A model generated the notes under the pieces. It did no database searches, had not been told where the DNA came from, and saw only the letters and a list, made by a program, of their open reading frames with translations. Positions 1-10,200 of a DNA stretch of 64,000 bases are shown one piece after another; position 1 is the stretch's first letter; each line of letters begins with the position of its first letter. The stretch lies in assembly GCF_949628215.1 (NCBI RefSeq), contig NC_134283.1:31102975-31166974 (forward strand), given 5' to 3'. The DNA is from Phalacrocorax aristotelis (taxonomy: Eukaryota > Chordata > Aves > Suliformes > Phalacrocoracidae). The position numbers and the translations under genes were made by a program.

Positions 1-409
1 TCTAATTCACATGTGAGCCTTTTCAGGGCTTCTGGGTCTCAGTACAAAAAACCCCCTTTCAATTCTGTTGTGACACACAGATGCTCCACATGCCAATTCA
101 CATGAAAGAGTTGTTCACTTGCATCACATACCAGCTGAAAGCGGATTTCCCAAAATATTGTTCCTCCCTGGTCCTCGGAACCCAGTGGCATAGAGAGCAG
201 TTAACTGAGAGTGGCGGGTTATCTTCATAGGTATGGAGACAGGAAAAGGTGGGTGGTTTTTTTTTCTTTTTTTCAGTCAAAGCTGACTGGGGCAGCCAGC
301 TCGTGGCACACACAGTAGAGAAACAGGGAGAGTACATTTAACTGCAACGGGGCCTTCCCCTATGGGTAGATGCACCTTCTCACCTTGCCTGAGCTCCTCT
401 ACAGCTCGG
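1..409. other. Upstream flank, no gene seen
   Basis: This moderately AT-rich stretch lies upstream of the NPM1 CpG island. Short open frames exist on both strands but none resembles a known protein. It includes a T-rich run near 258-274. I see nothing else in it. Confidence 0.6.
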
Positions 410-1104
410 GTCCGGAAGCCGCGCGCTGTCCTTACACACCCCATTTCTCACTAGGGTTTGTTACTTCGGCACAGCACTAAGCCTTTTGGCTCGTAGCTCC
501 CTCAGCAAGCCCCTGGCGCGCAGGACGAGACGGAGCACCTGGGATCCGCCGGGTGTGCTGGGCGCAGGGCTTCCCAAGGGGGGCTGCCTCTCAGGGCAGC
601 CTGCCCGGCTCACCGCCAGGCAGGGCGGCTCGCCCTCGCTCGCACGGTGCAGCCAGCCAGCCGGCCGGGGGAGGCACCTGAGGGGCGCAGGCAGCTTGGC
701 CCCTCCGGCATCAGGCCCTTCCCGCGACAGCCATTTCACGCCACCGCCCGGCCGGTCCCTTCAGGTTACAGCGGCAAGCGGGCACCTGCCCGGGCGGCGC
801 TGCCTGCCCTCTCCCCGCCGGCCGTGCTGGCGAACTGCGCCAGCCCCACGCATGAGGGACTGACCAGCCACCAGCGGGCGGGTGGCGCGGTCCTGCCCAG
901 TCCTACGGGCCCGCAGCTCCAGCGGTGACTGCGGGTGAGCAGCTCCTAGCGCCTCCATTTTGTGAGGGGCACCCCCCCGCCCCCCGCGCGCACCAGGGCG
1001 GCCCTCACGACCCCCACCACGCGTGAGCTCGCGCGGCGGAGGGGCGGGGCGGCGCGTGCGCAGAGGCGGAGCGGCGGGCTGAGGGGGCGCGGCCGGGGCG
1101 CGAG

Positions 1105-1114
1105 TCTCGCGAGA
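1105..1114. promoter_or_regulatory. NPM1: TCTCGCGAGA palindromic CGCG promoter element
   Basis: A perfect copy of the ten-base palindrome TCTCGCGAGA lies about 40 bp upstream of the likely transcription start. This element is known in CpG-island promoters of housekeeping genes and is bound by BANP when unmethylated. Its position is right for a core promoter element. That it drives NPM1 here is inference. Confidence 0.6.
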
Positions 1115-1150
1115 GCGCGCGGGCTATTTCTGGGAGTGGGCGGGCACAGG

Positions 1151-1160
1151 CCTTCCTTTA
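1151..1160 (+). promoter_or_regulatory. NPM1: Probable NPM1 transcription start with 5' TOP-like pyrimidine tract
   Basis: The tract CCTTCCTTT lies about 75-80 bp upstream of the start codon and 40 bp downstream of the CGCG palindrome. NPM1 mRNA is known in mammals to behave as a TOP (terminal oligopyrimidine) message, which begins with C followed by pyrimidines and is controlled by mTORC1/LARP1. The exact start base was not determined. Confidence 0.5.
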
Positions 1161-1233
1161 GTGCGCGTCTGCCCGCCGCGCTGCATACCACCCGGTGCTG
1201 CATCCCGTCCCGCGCCACCCGTAGGCCGAGAAG

Positions 1234-1297
1234 ATGGAGGATAGCGCCATGGATATGGAGAGCATGGGTCCCCTGCGTCCACAGACCTTCCTTTTCG
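1234..1297 (+). CDS. NPM1: NPM1 coding exon 1
   Basis: This exon encodes residues 1-21 and the first base of codon 22, starting [20 protein letters not shown]. The ATG at 1234 is the family start; further in-frame ATGs follow at codons 6, 8 and 11. It ends in TTC G before donor gtaaca at 1298. The reading frame stays open into intron 1 only because that region is GC-rich. Confidence 0.97.
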
Positions 1298-4200
1298 GTA
1301 ACAGCTCGGCGCCCGCTGGCCTCGTCGTTCCGCTCCCTCAAGCCGCGGTGCCGAGCGGGAGGCGGCCCGAGGCAGATGGGGGACTGCGGCCTCGTGTAGG
1401 CCTCGCGCCGCGCTTCGGTGGGGCGGGGAGGGGTGACAGACGGGGGGGGGGAAGGGGGCTTGTTGGGGCAGGTGGCGCGCGGCGCCCGCGGCCGTTATCC
1501 GGCGCGAGCCCCACGTGGCGCATTGCTCCCACGTGGCGGCGGTGCGGCCCGGCCCAGGCCGCATTTGTTCCCCACCCGTTCCTCGGTCGGAGCGCGAGGC
1601 AGCGGGTGGCCGCGGAGCACGTGGCAGCGCGGCGGGAGGTGGAGCACGTGGGGGGGGGGCGGCGGGGCCTCGCTCACCGCAGGCCACGGGGGAGCCCCCT
1701 ACACCGCGTGCCGGGAGGCGGCGTCCCCTGGGCAGCGCGGGGGAGGCCGGGCGGGGCTTGGGGCCGGGGGCCTGAGCGGGAGCTGCGCGGTCGGCGGCCC
1801 GCGCGCCGCGGCCTCGCGTGGGGTTTTCCCCACCCCACGTGTGTCGTCTGCCTGCAGCGCCGTTGGGTTTCGCTGCAAGTTCGGGGCCTTGGAGCAGTAA
1901 ATTCCAAAATAATCAGTGGTTAGCGAATGCCTGCCTCTAAGTAGATCAGTATGCTTACAACTAAGTGGTCTTTTCACAGGCTGCGAGCTTAAAGCAGATA
2001 AGGAGTATCAGTTCAAAGTAGATGACGAAGAAAATGAACATCAGTTGTCTTTGAGAACGGCAAGTATTGTTAGTTTTTTACTTCTAATCAGTGGTATGTG
2101 ATGTTGTGAGAAGTGAGTTTTTAATGCTTAAATTTATTTCCTTGAACCTTTTCTATTTTAGTAGTGTGTGAATCTCTTAAATAATAAGATACTCTTGGAG
2201 TGGAATGTACCTTGTCACTTGAAGTATTTGCTATGTTGAAAAAAAGAAAGTTTAAAATCTCCAGTAGTGCATTGTCCTTTACAGCAACCAATGCAAGGCT
2301 GCAACAGTTGAAATATTAAGTCTCAGTAGGTTAATTAATGTATAGTAAACAGAGTTAAAGGCCAGAACATACCCTCTGACATCTCTGACGCAATAGCTCA
2401 GATGCTGCAGGAGCACAGAGGGAGGATAGATTTGTACGAATCATGGATGGGCACATTTTAGTAGACTTTATTAGAATCCTTATTTTAAAAATCTTTTCCA
2501 TATATTCCACAAACATGTTTTCAGTCCTTTTTTTCCATAAGCAGCTAATAACCACATTGAAATTGTGTGTATTGAGGGGTTATGTTTTGATTTATTTCCA
2601 TTAGTGCTTTCCTCTGTAAGGATGTATCTGGGAGCACTGTCTCTGATTCAGGTAATTCATCTAAGAGACTCCTCACTGACAAGGATACTCCTGGAAATCA
2701 TGAGCTGTACACTGAGAGTTCTTAGATGTGTCCTTAGATCTTTCTGCTGCCACACAAGCAAGACACTATTTCAAGACCTTTGTTCTGGGCTGAGCATGTT
2801 ACTTCTGGTTAGCAGAAAGATCATATGCCACAACTTCACAGACAAGGAATTGAAATGTACTATCTCTCTATGGTTGATAACCAGTTTTTACTTGAAATCC
2901 AAGAGATATGTTGATGGTACTTGGAAACGAAATTGAGCCTTAAATTTGTGGGTTACTTCTTACAGCAAAATTGCTTCCTGTGGGAGACTTGCATAATAAT
3001 GCTCTCCAGACTTATTCAGAGTGATACTTACAACACTTTAATATAGGCATTACAGTTTTGAGAGTCATGTGTCTTCAGTGCTTGCACTTTGTGAAAATTG
3101 CAGCCTGGGCTTGACAATGGCTAATTTCTTCTTAATTAGAATTTCTTTTGAGGGAAGAATATAACAGTAAACTACGTATAGGACAAGTTCATATGGATAG
3201 TTCTCATATCTGAATGTTTTGCCATGCAGATGAACTTAATCACTGAGTGATAACTTGAGTTATATGCTTTATCCAGAGAGCCTCTTCTTGGAAAGTTACC
3301 TGTAGCATGTCTTCTGATGCTGCACACTCTTCGGGTGATGAAGCACATTGAATGCATCTCAGTACTTAGTTTTTAGGGTTGTGGGGAAAAAGTCTTAATT
3401 CAACAACCTATATTTTTAAAGAAAAAAGATGCTATACAGGAGAAATGGGGGTTGAAATAACTGACAAACCAGAAATGTCTAAGAGGCTTGGAAGATCTTA
3501 GACATAGCCATGAACAGCAAATGCCTTGGCAAGCAGAGGAAGGAGTTGATGAAGGATGTGTGAAGGCAGCAAATACCTGGTGACTGATCTGTGCACCTGA
3601 TAAAAGAGTAGATGTATAAAGGTTGACTCACATGTGTCAGTTAAGATGAAAATGTGGTGATGGACTTGGGTATGAGGTACAGAAAGAAGTGGGGAGAAAA
3701 AAGGGTAAGAAATGGAAGAGAGGTTGATGTAGAGGTAAAAAGTGGCATGAAGGTTTCTGTAGATGTCTTAGTAATGATAGCTGAGAACATAGAGGGGTGG
3801 TCACTGTTTCATTACCTATTTGCCAGTGTGCATACCTTCAGTGTAGAAATGAAAGCGCATGAATGGATATTTGCCAGACACTCAGTAAATAAATTTATAG
3901 TAAGTGCTATAGTATTGCTTGAACAGGTGCAAATGACAGGAGTAACTGGGGTGGAGGTATGCTCTTAAATTCTTGGCCTGTTGGGTAGTCCCACCAGCTG
4001 AATGATAATGTGTTGTTGCTAACCCATTTGGGAAGTGAGATCAGAGCAGCAATTTCACCTCTTCAGATTTACATTAACAAAACTTGCCAGTAGTAGTGAA
4101 TTCTGTATCCTGTTTCTCAGCTTCAGTCTGATATATCTAGTCTGGGTCATTATAGCGTGCCTAAAACTCAGCTCTTGGAGAATGGCAGTTTGAATGGTAT

Positions 4201-7200
4201 GCCTCTGCCTGAAGTGTTTACACCCACATCTTCCATGGAGGGTGGAAAGCTTTCTTTTCATGGGCATTGGGAAAGGAAACAAGAGAGCCTTGTTCACTTG
4301 TCCCAGGAATAATTGTAGTACTTCAGGGATTCTTGGTTTTCACATCCCTGATGTGTAATCCTGACTCAGATGCCAGAGGTTCAGAGAACTGGAATTTCAG
4401 GCCTGTCCCCTGTCTAGTCTCTCATTTGCCTCCCTGCAGCTATGGTTTTTGAATCTTCAGAAAGTGCCAGACTTGCATGTGGTGTAAGGAATCCTGGCAC
4501 TTGAGTCTTGAAATGCTCTGGGACAGCAGCTCTCAGTCCTTGGTGAATTAGTGCAGAAGGCATATGCATAAATGACAGTACTGAACTGAGCAGTTAAGAC
4601 TTAACTCCTCACTGAATGTCAACTGAGCAAAAAGTGTGTGGTGTAAGTGATAGTTAAGCAGTTGGCAGATGAAACATGGTGGGAAGGGAGAGGATAAAGG
4701 CTGATTCTGGAGTAGTGATAGCAGTTGTTTCCCTTCCTTTTGATATGTGTTTGTACTTCTTCCCTTGGGCCAGCTTCAGTGCTGACTGGACTTGTCACTG
4801 ACCCATTTCAATGCAATGGTCCAGTATAGCAAAAGGTCTCCTTTTCACTCTTGTCAAAACACATGCCTTGGCTTGTACCTTGCAAGTGCCAGTGTTACGG
4901 GGAGAGAGGCTATTGGCTTGGGAAGGAGTGCAACTGAGTCATTGGCAGTCAGAAGAATGAACTTCAGTCTTAAGAGATAGAGAAAGATAGAGAACAGTGA
5001 GTTCAAAATAACTCAGAATATTTGGAAAGATTCTTAGAATGTGCATTCTTTCCCTCACAGGTTACTTTAGGGGCTGGAGCCAAAGACGAATTACATGTGG
5101 TAGAAGCAGAAGCATTGGACTATGAAGGCAACCCTATTAAAGTAGTACTGGCATCTCTGAAAATGTCAGTGCAGCCTACGGTAAGTACAGGAACTTGGAC
5201 AAATCTACAAATTGCGCCTTAGGTGAGAAAGACTAGTTAAAAAAGGTTTTAGTGAAGTTTAGTGAAACTGTACAGTGGTTAGTGGGTTCAGACAAGTGTC
5301 AGTTTTAGCATGTATAGTAATGCAAGGTAAATAGTAATATATTTTTTGTGCCTAGTGGACTTACTCTAGTCATCTGGAGATGATGGACTTTTGTTCAAAT
5401 TATGCTTTTTTACAGAATTTATAGTAATTATGCATGACATTTCTATGTATACAAATGTACATGTTTGCAAGCAGATGCATCTATAGCCTGCGTTGCTTTC
5501 TTTGAGCCTGGGATGAGAAAAATCCAGTTTTTCTGTAGGTCCCAAGTTCTTTGAGAGAGTCAAAAGGTGACTGCTACCCTTTATTTAAGGGCACCCTGCT
5601 TGTCATTCCTGCAATCTGGAATGTAATTTTGAAGCAGTGTTGCAGATGTTGTACAAGTGGAGCTGCAGAATGCTGGGGGTAGGTGTGATGGAAAAATGTT
5701 CAAATTGACATTGCTGCCAAGATGAGTAGAAGCAAATGTGGATTAGTCTGGCATTGAGAAGTGTGCTTTAATTATGATAAGCAATGAGAGTGTAGTAAAC
5801 CCTGTTGTGGCCTACTGACCCTGAATTTACTGAACACTTCCAGAATATTCTTTCAGATGGAAACTTGGAGTAACTGTATTAGCCTTGGAGTCTATAGATA
5901 TTGGAGCTCTTCGTTTCATTTGCATGAATTGTCTGTTTAAGCATACACTGCCTTTAATATTTGAATAAATAACAATGCTTTTTTTCCTTAGGTTTCATTA
6001 GGTGGCTTTGAGATCACACCACCAGTGGTCTTGAGATTGAAATGTGGTTCAGGGCCCGTTTACGTCAGCGGTCAACATCTCGTAGGTATGTGTTACTCTA
6101 GTTACTGATCTTCGACCGTGCTGTTGTCAGCACCAACAGAACTTGAGTGATGTGTCTGGTATCTGAAGCAGTAGTTTGTCTGATACTGGCCCTGTGAAAC
6201 TTCAATTCACTGTCCTCAGAAGCATGAGGTAACTGGAGGACAAAGGACTTAAGAGAAATGCTTGCATACCTTTTCTTGCCTCTTGATCTGTATGCGTAAG
6301 GGTTGTGTGTCAGCCTTGCAATTTTAGTTCTAATTTCTCCCCTCAAAAATGGGTGATGGTTCCTGGTGGTATTAGCGTCTCACACCAGAAAGCGGTGAGC
6401 TTTTTGCTTACCAGTTGAGAGTGAGAAAGACTGCCCATGAAATAGTTTTTAGTGCATACTCACCCTAAGCTAGGACCAGCCTTCTCCTTTGTAAAATTCT
6501 TTGAAACTGATCTTTCTCTCTAGAAGGTCTCTTAAATGTGTCTCCTTAGAACTGGAGAGAATTGTATTCTTAACTATATGCCTTCTGTGTATGGCGCAGA
6601 AGGCAGTGTATGGTTGGTATACACCCATTTTGGATTTCAGTGTAGTAGTATCTGCATGCAGTCAGCTGGAAAAGTTGCTGACCTCAGTGTTAGCTTGCTG
6701 GTGGGAAGCTTCCTCTATCAGCTCAGCACCTCAGTAAGATCATGCCTATTTAGTTGTGGCTGATATTCTTCTGTTTTTCTTACTAGCAGTCTTGTTTTAG
6801 CTATTGTTAAATGAGGTGGGTTTTTACACATTGCCATCATTTTATCAGCATTAGAGGAAGAACCAGAATCAGATGATGAGGAAGATGATACAAAAATTGT
6901 GAACACTTCAACAAAGAGACCAGCAAGTGGAGGAGGAGCTAAAACACCACAGGTATATATACTTACAGTCAGATTGTCTGCAGAATTTTCTTTTGAATTT
7001 TGTATTAACCCTGCCTCTAGGAGTAAGGTGTTAGATGGCTTGCTTACTTAGTTTGTGGTTTATTGACATCTGTGGGGAAGGATTATTTTGTATATGGGTC
7101 TTGACAAATACTAAATAACGGAAGTGTAGTTAAGTACATAGTTTCCAAAGTTTTGCTGGAGGGTTTAATATGAAGACTGCTTTGTGGAGTCTGCACCTGT

Positions 7201-10200
7201 CTGCAGAGTTTGTGCAGATTCTAGTGTAAAAATCAGCGTACTGCAAGAGTTTAAATGCTGATCGAAGCTCTGTAGTGTAGAAGAAAAGGTTTGTGTGCTT
7301 AGATCATGCTGTATATTTGTCAGTAGCTTTTGACTTGTCAGCTGTAACTTGTTCATTTTTAGTGAAATTGATGGAAGATGGTCTTGTAATTATGCCACAA
7401 ATTGTTTTGGGTCAAGGTTGCTGTTTAAGTCAAAATGGTATTTACACTTCACATACTTGATTTTTTTTAAGAAAAAGGCAAAATTATCAGAAGATGATGA
7501 GGATGATGATGAAGATGAGGAGGAGGATGATGAGTATGTATTCTTGCTTTGATAATGTATTTTGAAATACAGGGTTAACTGTTTCAGAATGAGTTGTGTG
7601 ACATAACTGGATTTTAAGTGAGCAAGCTACTTTTTTCTTGGCTACAAAAAACACAGAATTACCTCAAAGTTTATCTCACAATGCACTCTAAGTTAGTGTT
7701 ATTCAAATATGTTATACAGGGTTATAAAACTTGGTTTTATGTAATTCATTAACTTATAAATTTAGAGTATCTTTAGTAGTAGTGGAAGTCCTAAGATTTG
7801 TGCCTTCAGTATTAAAACAGAAAGGAATGCATTTAACTGTTTTTAACAGCGGAGTATTTGGCCTAACACCTTGCCATGTGTTAAAAGAAGGTATAAGGTA
7901 GACTTGAAGATTACTTGCTACCTTCATGAAAAAAAATCTGGGGTGGGAGTGGAGAGGGAAGACTAATATCTGATGTGTTAAAAGCTGTGGGTATGAATCT
8001 TCTTATGGTGACTACCTTTCTAATTGTAGTGATGAGGATGACTTAGAGGATGATGAGGAAGAAATGAAAACGCCAATGAAGAAAGTAAGTGGCACATATA
8101 TACATACATAAGTGCACATTGTGACCCTCTTCACCCATCAAGGGTTAAACAGCCTGTTCAATGAACTTGGAGTGATAACACCTGGTGGACTTAATATCTG
8201 CAGCAAGTTTATTCAGACAGGGGGAGCAAGTGCTAACACCCCTTAATGTACTAATAGGTGCTAATTAACTGTCCTGATTTTGAGTCTTTGAGGATTCATA
8301 TGAAGACCCCTAAAGCAGAAGTGTGTGTGTGAGCTGTGCTTGCATAAATGAGATAGCTGTTTAGGTTTGAACTCTGCATTTATTGTAATGCAGAAGCTAA
8401 TTGAAGTGTCCTCTTCTTTGCACAGTGTTCTGTTTCATAATGGACTAGATACTAATACAAGGGCTGACAGTAATTGGGCACATAGTCCCTTAAACCAATG
8501 AGTTTAAGCACAGCTATTTGGAATGCGTGAATGGGATGCTTTTGATTTAGCTTGGTCTGTATAAAGAAATTCTAATAGAATATTAGAACACTTCAGTGTG
8601 AGTGTACATCCAATCCATATTTTATTTATGTTGCTGCAGAGGGGTGGCTGGGTTCTTAACAGTGTGCATGTGCGCAGTTGTGGGACTGGTATGATGTTGT
8701 ATGTGGCCATTGGGCAGCAAACAAAATCCTGCTCAGAGATGTGGCTTGTGCTTTGCCATTTCAGTTAGTCCTGCATGCTGTGAAAAAGGTCTTTCTAGCA
8801 ACCTAACTTTCAATAAAAATCTAAATGTGTGAGCCCATTGGAAAAGGTTCAAGTTCACTTTAGGTAGCCAAATGCTTGAACGTGAATGTACATCAGCCCT
8901 TGAGTGCCATCTGGTGGTAAAATAAACTGTAAGACAACTTTGCAACTGTGGAGGTTAAAGGTAGTAATTTTTTTCAAAGTTGGGTGCTTTGGCTTGAATT
9001 TGTTTACATACCTGCTGTTTAGAAGCAAACGTTTAATGTTTTACTTCACTATATGCTGCTCTGTCCTAATGAATTTCTATAGGTGATAGTACAGAACAGT
9101 TTAGGGCCTGAACTGCAGATTTCCTGCCATATAATCAATTTAGTGTGGCTGAACGAAATGGTCCTGTGGTTTATAGAGGAATATAAGAATCCAGTTCTTA
9201 AATATACATGTGGTATTGCCCATGTGCATCCCAGATGATATTTCTGTATGAAATGCCAAATGAGATAATGGTTATATTAAAAAAACCCCAAAACACAAAC
9301 AGCCACAAAAAACCAAGTAGCACTGAGTCAGATCTCAGAACTGTAGTGCCGTCTAGAATTAGTCTTATGCAATATCAGCCCCCAAAAGTCTGCATGGTAA
9401 TATGTAAGGAAAAATGTAGTGGAGGTCCCATGTAGTTGTGTGGCATCATAACAAAACTTGATCTTGGTTATGTATTGTGTTGCACTGACAGTTTTTCATT
9501 TGAGTTCCTGTGGCATGCATGCTTTTTGGTTAAATAGTGGACGTCGATAATGTTGCATGGGCAATAAGAATGTGTTTTTGTTTGATTTAAATAGCATGTA
9601 TTTGTCACTAAGTCTTGAGTATTATGTTTATGAGCTTAACGTTTACTAGCAGTTTTTCATGGCAAATGACCCTAAGTGCTTTCTTTTCAGCCTGTCCGTG
9701 AGGCTTCAGGGAAAAATATGCAGAAGGCAAAGCAGAATGGGAAAGATTCTAAGCCGCCCACACCAGCATCTAAATCGAAAGTGAGTGAAGACAAATGAGT
9801 AAAACTGTGGAACCTAGTTTTCTCTTGCCTAAGGGTAACTTCAAATAATGTACTAACCATTAAGTTAGGTTTTTGAATCTTAGTATGAAGCATGCTGGGG
9901 ATATTCTTCATTGCTTCATGTTGCCCTGTGAAACTCTTCAGTGATCAATATATAACTGTAACAGCCAAGATGTGAAATCAGACATGCTGTCCTGTGTGAG
10001 TATCGGTGATCCCATGGTTTAAAATACAACTCTCTTTTTGTGTAGCTGCTTCTACAAAGGGATGAGTGCCCACTCTGTTGCCACTGCAGTACAACAGGGG
10101 GCTGCTGCTAATATGGAAGTCTGGCTTAACTGATCCATTTGAGAACTAACAGTTTTCTTCAGTTGCTTTGTAGTTGTCAAGCTTCCTTATGCAGCTTTTC

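Larger units (their letters stand above)
410..1870 (+). promoter_or_regulatory. NPM1: CpG island with NPM1 promoter, exon 1 and start of intron 1
   Basis: GC content and CpG frequency rise sharply at about 410 and fall at about 1870, bracketing NPM1 exon 1. No convincing TATA box is visible. Visible elements are a YY1-like site at 951-962 on the minus strand (near CAAAATGG), the TCTCGCGAGA palindrome at 1105-1114, a pyrimidine start at 1151-1159, and E-boxes downstream in intron 1. This is a typical constitutive CpG-island promoter. Transcription to the other side is possible but no opposing gene is recognisable. Open frames here on either strand are long only because stop codons are rare in GC-rich DNA. 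Confidence 0.85.

Noticed and set aside
868-880. CTCF-like CCACCAGCGGGCG upstream of NPM1
   Set aside because: It matches only 11 of 13 core positions in a GC-rich island where near matches are common.
1234-1923. 229-codon frame from the NPM1 start through intron 1
   Set aside because: NPM1 exon 1 ends at 1297 and joins exon 2 at 1980 to give the known family sequence; the extension is unspliced GC-rich intron.
3545-3587. C/D-box snoRNA-like arrangement (TTGATGAA then CTGA) in NPM1 intron 2
   Set aside because: The C box is imperfect, there is no terminal stem, and the internal boxes are not convincing.
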